This document shows positions 5,214-11,115 of a stretch of DNA of 12,146 nucleotides, piece after piece. Source of the DNA: an uncultured Candidatus Altimarinota bacterium (GTDB taxonomy: Bacteria; Patescibacteriota; Gracilibacteria; BD1-5; JAGOOR01). Under the pieces are notes generated by a model. It searched no databases, had not been told where the DNA came from, and was given only the letters and a program-made list of their open reading frames with translations. A program made the position numbers and the translations under genes. Location: the NCBI GenBank assembly GCA_937924685.1, contig CALEVN010000006.1:1-12146 (forward strand). Reading direction: 5' to 3'. Numbering within the stretch: position 1 is the first letter of the stretch; each line of letters starts with the position of its first letter.

Positions 5214-5998
5214 ACAATTCTCTTTTTGTTTTTTTCTTGGTCGACCTTTTTCTCAAACTGCTCGAATGCTTTTCGTCGTGCCCAATTGAGCATCGTTGCA
5301 TAGTGACTTTGATATTTCGCTCCCTTTGAGGCGACGTATGTATCAAGTTCGAATATGAGCAGGTTGGTATTTTTCTCACCAAAGCGAGCGATCAGTTTGT
5401 CATGCTCATCCTGAGTGAGTTTCACTTTTTGAAGTTCACCGAATAAAAGTTTTTCAGGCTCATCCGATTTTTTCTTTGATGACTTTTTTGGGACCTCGTC
5501 CGTATCTGTATCTATACTATCCTTTCCTATACTTACCTTACCTATACTATACTTACCTATACTGGGTTGACCACTGGTTGCCATTTGGTCGACCATGTCG
5601 TCACCATCAATTTTTGGAGGTAGAAAATGACCTCGAGGGACAGGGATTGCACCCTCAGGATTCATGCTATATGCTCCGTTTTCCCTTATAAATAAAGCAC
5701 TTTTCTCGTTTGTGTACTTTGTCTCTGTGTATCGGTCCTTTCGGATCTGATTGTTGATACGCCAGTGTTTGACCACGCACACACCACTTTCAAACGGTAT
5801 CAAAAACTTTTTGTGAAAAAGCAATTTGAGTGAGTCGTCGCTCGCTCCGATGACCCTTTGGATCATCTTTGTGTTGGCAATGAATCCATCATCGTCCGCC
5901 TGCATACCGAGGTGAAAGTACAAAAGTTGTGACTCTGTCGGCATGTCGAGGAACGCATCTGAGGTGGTTATTTCATCGCTGAACATTCGTCGTGACAT
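5210..5998 (-). CDS. Phage replication initiation protein (replisome organiser type)
   Basis: This 262-residue protein has an N-terminal domain (residues 1-110) typical of phage replisome organisers: MSRRMFSDEITTSDAFLDMP, then LLYFHLGMQADDDGFI, IGASDDSLKLL, and VVKHWRINNQIRKDRYTET. These proteins bind the phage origin and recruit host helicase, as lambda O does. Residues 146-163 are a five-residue repeat (SIGKx, three copies plus SID) and encode the iteron array. After a lysine/serine linker, residues 182-250 form a helical domain probably used for helicase-loader contact. I chose ATG 5998; a GTG-started extension to 6103 crosses the leader and shows no family similarity. It heads the operon from P4 and couples to the next gene by ATGA. 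Confidence 0.8.
   Translation of the reverse strand: MSRRMFSDEITTSDAFLDMPTESQLLYFHLGMQADDDGFIANTKMIQRVIGASDDSLKLLFHKKFLIPFESGVCVVKHWRINNQIRKDRYTETKYTNEKSALFIRENGAYSMNPEGAIPVPRGHFLPPKIDGDDMVDQMATSGQPSIGKYSIGKVSIGKDSIDTDTDEVPKKSSKKKSDEPEKLLFGELQKVKLTQDEHDKLIARFGEKNTNLLIFELDTYVASKGAKYQSHYATMLNWARRKAFEQFEKKVDQEKNKKRIV
5512..5563 (-). repeat. Intragenic 15-bp iteron array, putative replication origin
   Basis: Four direct repeats begin AGTATAG on the minus strand, spaced exactly 15 bp (plus-strand CTATACT at 5512, 5527, 5542 and 5557). The units are AGTATAGGTAAGTAT, AGTATAGGTAAGGTA, AGTATAGGAAAGGAT and a partial fourth. They lie inside the replication gene and encode its SIGKx linker. Origins made of iterons inside the initiator gene are known in lambda-type phages, so this is the natural place for the origin. 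Confidence 0.65.
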
Positions 5999-6010
5999 AT
6001 TGATTGTTGT

Positions 6011-6048
6011 CCCCTTGTCACACTCACCATTCCCCACAATACAAGGAG
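6011..6048 (-). promoter_or_regulatory. Leader hairpin upstream of the replication gene
   Basis: In the leader between P4 and the replication start, plus-strand CCCCTTGT (6011-6018) pairs with ACAAGGAG (6041-6048) over 8 positions, one of them a wobble or mismatch depending on the strand, with a 22-base loop. It ends 12 bp before the start codon at 5998 and includes the GGGG of the only purine-rich stretch there, so it could mask ribosome access. There is no U-tract, so it is not a terminator. Confidence 0.3.
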
Positions 6049-6113
6049 GTTCAGGTGAGCATGACGAGAGGTGTATTGTTATTCTAATGCAAGGGATCGA
6101 CACCCTCGGATAT

Positions 6114-6141
6114 AGTATACACGATCATTGTGCTATACCAA
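6114..6141 (-). promoter_or_regulatory. Promoter P4 with spaced operator half-sites
   Basis: Minus-strand -35 TTGGTA (6141-6136), 16-bp spacer, -10 TATACT (6119-6114). Half-site GTATAGCAC covers the -35 side and GTGTATAC the -10 side, an inverted pair with a wider centre than in P1 and P2. It leads into the replication gene after a leader of about 110 bases. Confidence 0.6.
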
Positions 6142-6151
6142 AATATTTTCC

Positions 6152-6160
6152 TGTGTATAA
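6152..6160 (-). promoter_or_regulatory. DnaA box upstream of P4
   Basis: The minus strand reads TTATACACA, a match to TTATNCACA, 10 bp upstream of the P4 -35. The surrounding GTTATACACAGGAAAAT repeats the block at P1 with a single changed base, so it is unlikely to be chance. Confidence 0.55.
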
Positions 6161-6190
6161 CACAATAGAAAGTATTTTTTGATTCGAGTC

Positions 6191-6230
6191 AAACAAAAAA
6201 CACCACTGGTCGGTTGGTGCTTTTTGTTTT
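6191..6230. terminator. Bidirectional rho-independent terminator
   Basis: CACCA (6201-6205) pairs with TGGTG (6215-6219), flanked by an A-rich tract (6191-6200) and a T-rich tract (6221-6230), so both strands give a hairpin followed by U residues. On the minus strand it ends the recombination operon right after the 22-codon membrane peptide and isolates it from P4. Confidence 0.7.
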
Positions 6231-6233
6231 TCA

Positions 6234-6302
6234 TTATTCGGTGAGTAGTAGGATCAGCCCTATCACAAGCCCGATGATGAATGATGTGACGAGTACTGCC
6301 AT
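6234..6302 (-). CDS. 22-residue single-helix membrane peptide
   Basis: ATG at 6302 lies one base after the TAG stop of ssb and opens a 22-codon frame that ends in TAA at 6234. Residues 2-20 are almost all hydrophobic (V, L, I, F, G), giving one membrane helix with a Glu as the last residue. The terminator begins 4 bp after the stop, so the operon's end fits this gene tightly. Translational coupling to ssb is likely, because there is no ribosome site of its own. Function is unknown; similar micropeptides occur in phages and are usually missed. A spurious hydrophobic frame remains possible at this length. Confidence 0.45.
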   Translation of the reverse strand: MAVLVTSFIIGLVIGLILLLTE

Positions 6303-6303
6303 A

Positions 6304-6750
6304 CTAGAATGGAATATCGTCGGGATTTATATCATCGGCAGGGTAGTCGATACCATCAAAATTGTCTGATGTTTCTTGATTGTGTGACTGCTCCTCTTGT
6401 TTTCTCTCAGCACGAGCATGAGATCTTTGCCCAAACTGGAAAGTGTCGATGATGATTTCAGTGCGGTATCGCTTTGTGTCCTCACCATCTTTTTGCCATG
6501 ACTGTGTTTGCATACGTCCCTCAAATAGCATCTCCTGACCTCCCTCAACGTATTGAGCGAGTGTTTCAGCGAGTTTGCCATATGCGATGACATTGTGCCA
6601 GTCTGTTTTCTCAACCTTTGATCCTGATTGATCTTTGTATGAGTAGTTTGTCGCAACGGACATGCTGCATACTGACACACCGCTCGGCAATTTCTTGAGT
6701 TCCGGTGTATGTGCCACACGTCCGATGACTGTTGCTCTGTTGTAGTTCAT
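6304..6750 (-). CDS. ssb: Single-stranded DNA-binding protein
   Basis: A 148-residue OB-fold SSB. It begins MNYNRATVIGRVAHTPELKK with the family pattern SGVSVCSMSVATN, continues with WHNVIAYGKLAETLAQYVEG and a strand segment RYRTEIIIDTFQFG up to about residue 108, then has a disordered polar linker and ends in DDIPF, the conserved acidic-aromatic tip that binds partner proteins in bacterial SSBs. It coats single-stranded DNA during phage replication and annealing. It sits in the recombination operon with the ATPase and exonuclease. The start (context ATAACTATG) lies 2 bp after the endonuclease VII stop. Confidence 0.93.
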   Translation of the reverse strand: MNYNRATVIGRVAHTPELKKLPSGVSVCSMSVATNYSYKDQSGSKVEKTDWHNVIAYGKLAETLAQYVEGGQEMLFEGRMQTQSWQKDGEDTKRYRTEIIIDTFQFGQRSHARAERKQEEQSHNQETSDNFDGIDYPADDINPDDIPF

Positions 6751-6752
6751 AG

Positions 6753-7178
6753 TTATTGTAAATATTTAAGTGCTTTTTTTAATATCTCGACATCATCGTT
6801 GAGTTTCCCTATACCTGAGTTGCAATTTCCACACAACAACCCCCTCACTCTGCCTGTTTTGTGGCAATGATCAACGGCAAGTTTTTTTCCACTTTGTTTT
6901 TTCCCACATATAGCACAACGACAATTCTGTTTTTTCTCCATCAGCTCATATTCAACAATAGTGATACCGTACTTTTTAAGGTCTGATTTTCTATTTGTCA
7001 GATATCGCTTTTCAGGATTTTCAATATTCCGCTGTTTTTGTTTAGCGAGAATAGTTTCCTTGTTTCTGTAGTAGTATTCTAGTTGATACTTTTTTTGATA
7101 TTCTACTATTTTACTTTTGTTTTCTTTGGTCCATTTTTTATTGTATTCCTTTTTTTGTTTTAGTGATTTATAAGGCAT
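6753..7178 (-). CDS. Recombination endonuclease VII-like nuclease
   Basis: This 141-residue protein has a long lysine/tyrosine-rich helical N-terminus (residues 1-80) and an endonuclease VII-type His-Me finger domain: CAICG (88-92), VDHCHKTGRVRG (102-113) and LLCGNCNSGIGKL (114-126). C88, C91, C116 and C119 would bind zinc, D103/H104 are the catalytic pair and N120 the conserved metal residue. Endo VII cuts branched DNA such as Holliday junctions, and relatives act as homing-like enzymes. The gene is clearly richer in A and T than its neighbours and breaks an otherwise compact exonuclease-ssb pair, suggesting recent gain. Confidence 0.82.
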   Translation of the reverse strand: MPYKSLKQKKEYNKKWTKENKSKIVEYQKKYQLEYYYRNKETILAKQKQRNIENPEKRYLTNRKSDLKKYGITIVEYELMEKKQNCRCAICGKKQSGKKLAVDHCHKTGRVRGLLCGNCNSGIGKLNDDVEILKKALKYLQ

Positions 7179-7198
7179 ACTCTAATAGTACCATAGTT

Positions 7199-8086
7199 TT
7201 ATTTATTACGGTAGAAATCAGTGGATTGATCCCATTCGAACAATCCTTTTGCGAGCAGGAATCCTGCAAGATCTCTCTCATGGGTTTCTCTACCATTGAA
7301 TAGTTTCCATTCAAAAGGTTGGTATGGATCGTATGCTGATCCCTCTTTTTCCTTGATCATGTTTTTGCGTTCCATGCGTGTATTGTATTCGGTTTCCGTT
7401 TCTTTTGAGAGACGGACCGCCACACGGTTTTCATACTTGATCGGTTTTCCAAGGTGTTCAGCCTCCTCCTCAGCAGCCTGTTGGTATGCTGAGATCTGAG
7501 CACATACAGTGTTGTACAAACCATTCGAACTCTTGAAGTCGCCACCGGTGAGAACACCGTCGACATATGCCTCAAAGTCCATGGTCCCGATGTACTGATG
7601 CTTTCGTGAGTAAACGATACGCTCTGAACTGATGAATTGAACATCATGAGCCATGTACCATTCGAGGAATGAATTGATACCAAGTGCGATCTGAGGATCT
7701 GACGGCATCACTGGTTCTGTTTCGAATCCCTCACGTCCGAGTTTGTGCTTGATAAAGTACTCACACCATTCGTGCATAGTTGCACCGATTGATGCTGCCT
7801 CGTCCTTGATCTCTTTGTGTCTACCAATTGCATTTCTCACGTCCTCCATTGTCACCGGATTACCCGATGACAAGATGTCGTACAAATACAATCCTGCTGT
7901 CTCAGTTGCCCAAGACACGAGAGGTGCTGACTTGTCCTTGATGCCAAGGTAGGTGGTCACACCTTTCACACGTTGGTCCTTGAGTCCATATTTTTCATCA
8001 GTGACCTTGTACATGTGTGAGTTCGGATAGAACTTGACCTTGACCTCACCCCCATAGAGGGTGAACTCGTGTATTTCTGTTGCCAT
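7199..8086 (-). CDS. PD-(D/E)XK exonuclease (RecB/Cas4-like)
   Basis: This 295-residue protein has the ordered motifs of the RecB/Cas4-like nuclease fold: GATMHEWCEYF with H105, E155 in the strand before the core, GTMDFEAYVDG with D170, GGDFKSS with D183 and K185 (the D-x-K of the active site), and QISAYQQA with Q197 and Y201. There is no iron-sulfur cysteine cluster, so it is nearer to phage exonucleases than to Cas4 itself. It would resect double-stranded ends to give single strands for the neighbouring annealing ATPase and SSB. It follows the ATPase gene after 1 bp, so the pair is co-translated. The start is at 8086 (context AATAGTATG). Confidence 0.85.
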   Translation of the reverse strand: MATEIHEFTLYGGEVKVKFYPNSHMYKVTDEKYGLKDQRVKGVTTYLGIKDKSAPLVSWATETAGLYLYDILSSGNPVTMEDVRNAIGRHKEIKDEAASIGATMHEWCEYFIKHKLGREGFETEPVMPSDPQIALGINSFLEWYMAHDVQFISSERIVYSRKHQYIGTMDFEAYVDGVLTGGDFKSSNGLYNTVCAQISAYQQAAEEEAEHLGKPIKYENRVAVRLSKETETEYNTRMERKNMIKEKEGSAYDPYQPFEWKLFNGRETHERDLAGFLLAKGLFEWDQSTDFYRNK

Positions 8087-8087
8087 A

Positions 8088-9083
8088 CTATTTTTTGAGT
8101 GCTGCTGCTAGTTTTGAATCAGCATCGACTGGTGCTGTTTCAGTTGGCAATGGTAGGGGAGTCGCATCATCAGCAGGTGTCTCAGGCTCTTGTGGTGCCT
8201 CAGGTGCCTTGTTTTTCTCTGCCTCAACCTTTTCGGTCAATGCTTTGATGATTTCCTCATAGTGGTCCTCAACGAGTTCAAGTCCGGTGACCTCAGTGAC
8301 TGCTTTTTGAGCATCTGCTGCTGTTTTGATCACATATCCGAGTGCCTTGAGGTTGTCCATGATACTCTGCTTTTTTGCCTTGAGATTCGGATCAACCGAT
8401 TTTCCTGACTCAGCCCATGCTTTCAATTCCTCTCCAGTTTTTTCACTGATGATGAACTCAGGCTTGTCCATAAATAATCCGGTACGGTCCTTTGATGCTG
8501 AGGCATTGTGTCTCACATCAATGTTGAGTGCGAGTGTGAGTTCGTATTCGAATCCATCTCGTTGCACTTCTTTGAGTCCCATCTTTTCCACTTTCACCTT
8601 TCCATCACTGCCCTTGGTCATCTCATAGTCTTGCTTGCGGCGAGTCGTTGTGATGATGTGCATGTCGCACTGTAGCATTGCTTGGATGAATGCGTTGTGG
8701 CGAGGAGTAACTTTGCCCCAGTCCTGATATTTTCCGCCGAGTTTGTCGACGATATCAAGACATCCGCCTGTACCCTCCCACTCATGTGATGTTGAATCGA
8801 TCACGAGTGCCTCGATACCTGCTTGCTCGAATGCTTTGATTGCCTCGATGTATCGTTCAGGTGAGAACGGTGCCTCGAGTGTGATCACGTTGTAGTCACC
8901 GAGATGACTGTACAATTCACCTGATCCGTTTTCAGTGTCGATGAGTCCGACCTTGTCCCATGATGAGACGAGTCCTCGTGCTAGTAATAGTCCCGAGTAG
9001 GTTTTCCCTGACCCTGATGGACCTGATACTCCGATGCGGAGTTTGGCTTGCTTACGCTCAGCCTTTCGTATAATAAATGTCAT
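8088..9083 (-). CDS. Sak4-like single-strand annealing ATPase (RecA/Rad51-type fold)
   Basis: This 331-residue AAA/RecA-type ATPase has Walker A GPSGSGKT (residues 21-28), the strand VGLIDTENGSGE after it, Walker B ALVIDSTSHEW (92-102), and HIITTTRRKQDYE (142-154) near the sensor region. This is the phage nucleotide-binding protein (AAA_24/Sak4) family, which promotes annealing of single strands in phage recombination. Residues past about 270 form an E/A/P-rich disordered tail ending SKLAAALKK. ATG 9083 is chosen: the upstream ATG at 9122 lies at or before the predicted start of transcription from P2 and adds only a low-complexity N-rich stretch. It heads the recombination operon. Confidence 0.83.
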   Translation of the reverse strand: MTFIIRKAERKQAKLRIGVSGPSGSGKTYSGLLLARGLVSSWDKVGLIDTENGSGELYSHLGDYNVITLEAPFSPERYIEAIKAFEQAGIEALVIDSTSHEWEGTGGCLDIVDKLGGKYQDWGKVTPRHNAFIQAMLQCDMHIITTTRRKQDYEMTKGSDGKVKVEKMGLKEVQRDGFEYELTLALNIDVRHNASASKDRTGLFMDKPEFIISEKTGEELKAWAESGKSVDPNLKAKKQSIMDNLKALGYVIKTAADAQKAVTEVTGLELVEDHYEEIIKALTEKVEAEKNKAPEAPQEPETPADDATPLPLPTETAPVDADSKLAAALKK

Positions 9084-9126
9084 ACTGTTTGTATTGTTGT
9101 CGTTATAATAATTGATCGACATTGTT

Positions 9127-9154
9127 AGTATAGCAGTGCTATACAATAAAGCAA
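9127..9154 (-). promoter_or_regulatory. Promoter P2 overlapping palindromic operator
   Basis: Minus-strand -35 TTGCTT (9154-9149), 16-bp spacer, -10 TATACT (9132-9127) with TGC extension. The palindrome GTATAGCAGTGCTATAC (9128-9144) fills the spacer and -10. It is the P1 operator except for the central base, and the flanks (plus-strand AATAAAGCAAG against AATAATGCAAG) are also shared. It drives the ATPase-exonuclease-ssb operon. Confidence 0.75.
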
Positions 9155-9164
9155 GTACTCAATA

Positions 9165-9182
9165 TGTGGATAAGTGCTATAC
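9165..9182 (-). promoter_or_regulatory. DnaA box plus operator half-site upstream of P2
   Basis: Minus-strand TTATCCACA (9173-9165) matches the DnaA consensus and lies 10 bp upstream of the P2 -35. It is directly followed on the plus strand by GTGCTATAC (9174-9182), another operator half-site. DnaA and the operator-binding protein could therefore contact each other or compete. Confidence 0.55.
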
Positions 9183-9192
9183 GAAACACAAA

Positions 9193-9294
9193 AAGATTGA
9201 TGTCAAAATTGCAAACAAAAAACCCTTTCGTCACAAGCGTTTTGCATATTGCTATACAAAACAAATGATCAAAAAGGGATTTTGTTGAGACTGG
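9193..9294 (-). terminator. Possible complex terminator after the lytic transglycosylase-like gene
   Basis: On the minus strand CCCTTT (9277-9272 region) can pair with AAAGGG (9230-9225 region), enclosing an inner hairpin GTTTTG/CAAAAC, and is followed by TTTTTTG. The long loop makes it weak. The inner loop contains another operator half-site (TGCTATAC, 9250-9257). I see no gene in about 9123-9347; this region holds control signals only. Confidence 0.3.
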
Positions 9295-9347
9295 TATGAT
9301 GTGTGATCAGCATACGCTGAGTCCATCACAGGACTTTGTCTCCTTTG

Positions 9348-9848
9348 CTATTTTGCACCAAAAAGGATTCGATAGCAAGTCCACTGATTCTGACGACCTG
9401 CCGCAAACTCGGATGCCATCCAGTCAATCGCAAACTCAGGGTCTGTCGCTTGACTGTATGAGATGTCCGGGTGATCGGGCAAGTGAATCATCGCAAGTCC
9501 AAAAGATTTCTCACGCTCACCTTTTACGATTCCCCTCTTTTCAGAATTGAAGTCGTAAACGTGACCGCTCTGTTGCTTTGGATCGATTTCTTTGTTCTCG
9601 CATTTCGCTATGGTCGCATATATTTGATCGCTGTTGGTACCATGCTTGAGAGAGGCTTTGTTGATTTCGTCACGCAGCAATACTCGTCGCTCGGTGAGAT
9701 CTGCTGATTGCAATTTCTCTGAAAGGGAAATGACAATCGGCTGAGGTTCCTGAACTGGAACGGCTTGTGCCATTCCTTGAGTTGCTGCTGCTGAGTAGGC
9801 AGTGAGCGTGATCACACTCGAAAGTGCGATTGCTGTGAATGTATTCAT
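9348..9848 (-). CDS. Exported SLT-type lysozyme-like murein hydrolase
   Basis: A 166-residue protein. Residues 1-29 form a signal peptide (MNTFTAIALSSVITLTAYSA, then AAATQGMAQA). From residue 75 there is a lysozyme-like SLT domain: IYATIAKCENKE with the probable catalytic E84, EKSFGLAMIHLPDHPDIS (113-130) with the G-L-x-x-I-H strand, then SQATDPEFAIDWMASEF and NQWTCYR. C83 and C158 could form a disulfide, fitting an exported enzyme. This domain style, with a Cys-Glu pair and a W-x-C-Y end, is frequent in Patescibacteria proteins. It would cleave peptidoglycan during lysis or entry. It follows the holin-like gene by 56 bp. Confidence 0.75.
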   Translation of the reverse strand: MNTFTAIALSSVITLTAYSAAATQGMAQAVPVQEPQPIVISLSEKLQSADLTERRVLLRDEINKASLKHGTNSDQIYATIAKCENKEIDPKQQSGHVYDFNSEKRGIVKGEREKSFGLAMIHLPDHPDISYSQATDPEFAIDWMASEFAAGRQNQWTCYRILFGAK

Positions 9849-9904
9849 AATGAGGTGGGTATTTGACCCATGGCAATCAGTTCTGTCACTGATGTCGTCG
9901 TCTT

Positions 9905-10165
9905 TTACGCCTCAGATTTCAATCGCATGTTTCGTGCGTATTTGCTGATTTGATTCAAGACCAAACCTGCGATGATGGCAAGATCAACCGGTGTGCCCAT
10001 AACTTGGACACTTGGGAGATGTAACATACCGAGGCTTGATAGAGTGTGATCGGCTACCGCCGCAATCGCAACCCACAAAACTGACCACGCAAAAGTTTTG
10101 AGTCTTTTGACGAGTTCGCTTTGATTTTTATCAGCTGATGCTGATGATTTCATGACTTTTGTCAT
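9905..10165 (-). CDS. Holin-like small membrane protein
   Basis: This 86-residue protein has a polar N-terminus (residues 1-22), a hydrophobic helix at about 24-42 (FAWSVLWVAIAAVADHTL), a short loop, a second helix at about 57-75 (TPVDLAIIAGLVLNQIS) and a basic tail (KYARNMRLKSEA). Two helices, small size, charged ends and position beside a murein hydrolase fit a holin or spanin-like lysis protein. There is no sequence family I recognise, so the holin call rests on topology and neighbours. It is first in its operon, downstream of the minus-strand promoter near 10220. Confidence 0.55.
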   Translation of the reverse strand: MTKVMKSSASADKNQSELVKRLKTFAWSVLWVAIAAVADHTLSSLGMLHLPSVQVMGTPVDLAIIAGLVLNQISKYARNMRLKSEA

Positions 10166-10219
10166 TGTGTTTTTCTGATGGTTAGGTGATAACCGATACC
10201 GACAATACCGGCTCTGTTT

Positions 10220-10228
10220 AGTATATCA
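10220..10228 (-). promoter_or_regulatory. Extended -10 promoter toward the holin-like gene
   Basis: The minus strand reads TGATATACT (10228-10220), an extended -10 with hexamer TATACT, with no clear -35. It faces away from, and overlaps, the rusA promoter, so firing of one may hinder the other. Confidence 0.4.
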
Positions 10229-10236
10229 TTTTTCTG

Positions 10237-10242
10237 TATAAT
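10237..10242 (+). promoter_or_regulatory. rusA -10 element (TATAAT), probably leaderless transcript
   Basis: A perfect TATAAT ends 7 bp before ATG 10250. Transcription should begin 6-8 bases after the hexamer, at or next to the start codon, so the message would have essentially no leader. The -35 is weak. Confidence 0.5.
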
Positions 10243-10249
10243 GGTACAT

Positions 10250-10588
10250 ATGAGATTCACAATAGACATCAAACCACTCTCAGTGAATGAGGCGTGGCAG
10301 GGGAGACGTTTCAAAACCCAAAAATACAAAGACTTTGAGAGAGAGATCGAGTGGCTGTTGCCCCGGAACATCAAACCTCTCGAGGGCAAGATTGAGATCA
10401 GGTATTGGTGGCATATGAAAAACCATGCCGTCGCTGATTGGGACAATCCCATCAAAACACTGCAAGATGTGCTCAAAAAGAATGGCATCATCATCGAGGA
10501 CCGATTCATATACAAGGGAACAGGGGAGAAAATACCGAGTGATCGAGACTTTGTTGAGGTGGAAATACTACCATATGAGAGACAGTAG
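10250..10588 (+). CDS. rusA: RusA-like Holliday junction resolvase
   Basis: A 112-residue RusA-family endodeoxyribonuclease that cuts four-way DNA junctions during phage replication and recombination. It shows PLSVNEAW near the start, VADWDNPIKTLQDVL (61-75) and GIIIEDRFI (79-87). D63, D65, K69 and D84 correspond to the catalytic acidic residues and lysine of the family. ATG 10250 is chosen; the ATG at 10241 lies inside the -10 element. It is the only plus-strand gene and is convergent with the lysozyme frame, from which a two-way terminator separates it. Having both RusA and an endonuclease VII means two junction-cutting enzymes in one phage. Confidence 0.85.
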   Translation: MRFTIDIKPLSVNEAWQGRRFKTQKYKDFEREIEWLLPRNIKPLEGKIEIRYWWHMKNHAVADWDNPIKTLQDVLKKNGIIIEDRFIYKGTGEKIPSDRDFVEVEILPYERQ

Positions 10589-10608
10589 GTGTTCAATTAA
10601 AAAAACGT

Positions 10609-10643
10609 AAAACAAAAAACCTCATTGCTGAGGATTTTTTGTT
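10609..10643. terminator. Bidirectional rho-independent terminator
   Basis: CCTCA and TGAGG (10620-10632) form a stem around TTGC, with A-rich sequence on the left and ATTTTTTGTT on the right. It works on both strands, ending rusA from the left and the endolysin message from the right; the lysozyme stop codon overlaps its end. Confidence 0.85.
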
Positions 10644-11115
10644 ATTTGGTGAAAAGTTTGTATTCCTTTTTTCGCCTGATGATGAGTCCCTTGAGTGTCA
10701 CGAGTTGCTTGGTTTTTTGGTCCCTTGCTCTCGAGTACACCGTGAACATTTCCTCAGTGATTGCAGCACCTGATTTCAGATTTTTTGCAATCTGAGATTT
10801 TTGGAATGCACCGATACCGAGGTTATAACAAAAAGAGGTGAGTGCATCGAACTGGTTCTGATTGAGATCATACTTGTGCAGTTCGTCGGCAATGTACCCG
10901 ACATCACGCTTGAGCAATACGTCACACTCACCGAGCGTGAGAGGTTTTGATTTCATCGTGATCTCTTTTCCATCAAGACCATATCGTGATCCCCATCCTA
11001 TTGTCGGATACCCAACAGGGTCAAGCATCGGTTCCACAATCTTTGTACTCGAGTCGCCATCGTGTAGCCATTCAAAGTCTTTGATGAGTTGGAGTCCGTA
11101 CTCGCTGATGTTAAG
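10642..11115 (-). CDS. GH24 phage lysozyme domain, -1 frame of the endolysin
   Basis: From CTT 11115 the frame reads LNISEYGLQLIKDFEWL, then LDPVGYPTIGWGSRYG, GECDVLLKRDV, NQNQFDALTSFCYNLGIGAF and GLIIRRKKEYKLF: a complete T4-type lysozyme (GH24) that cleaves the glycan chain of peptidoglycan. The catalytic Glu is E15 (codon 11073-11071), followed by D and T in LDPVGYPT; the E-D spacing is longer than in T4. There is no ATG, GTG or TTG before that Glu in this frame; the only start, GTG 11037, would remove it. The domain must therefore be made as the C-terminus of the peptidase by a -1 shift at the ten-A run. With the shift the fusion is about 497 residues. Confidence 0.8.
   Translation of the reverse strand, partial: LNISEYGLQLIKDFEWLHDGDSSTKIVEPMLDPVGYPTIGWGSRYGLDGKEITMKSKPLTLGECDVLLKRDVGYIADELHKYDLNQNQFDALTSFCYNLGIGAFQKSQIAKNLKSGAAITEEMFTVYSRARDQKTKQLVTLKGLIIRRKKEYKLFTK

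Noticed and set aside
5501..5570. CRISPR-like array
   Set aside because: The repeats are 15 bp head to tail with no spacers and keep the reading frame of the replication gene, so they are iterons or a coding repeat.
9084..9146. Longer N-terminus for the Sak4-like ATPase (starts at 9122 or 9146)
   Set aside because: These starts are at or upstream of the predicted transcription start from P2 and add only low-complexity sequence absent from the family.
10162..10596. 144-codon minus-strand frame opposite rusA
   Set aside because: It is the antisense shadow of the well-supported RusA gene and has no recognisable domain.
11037..11037. GTG as an independent lysozyme start
   Set aside because: It would remove the catalytic Glu and the first helix of the GH24 fold, and no ribosome site precedes it.
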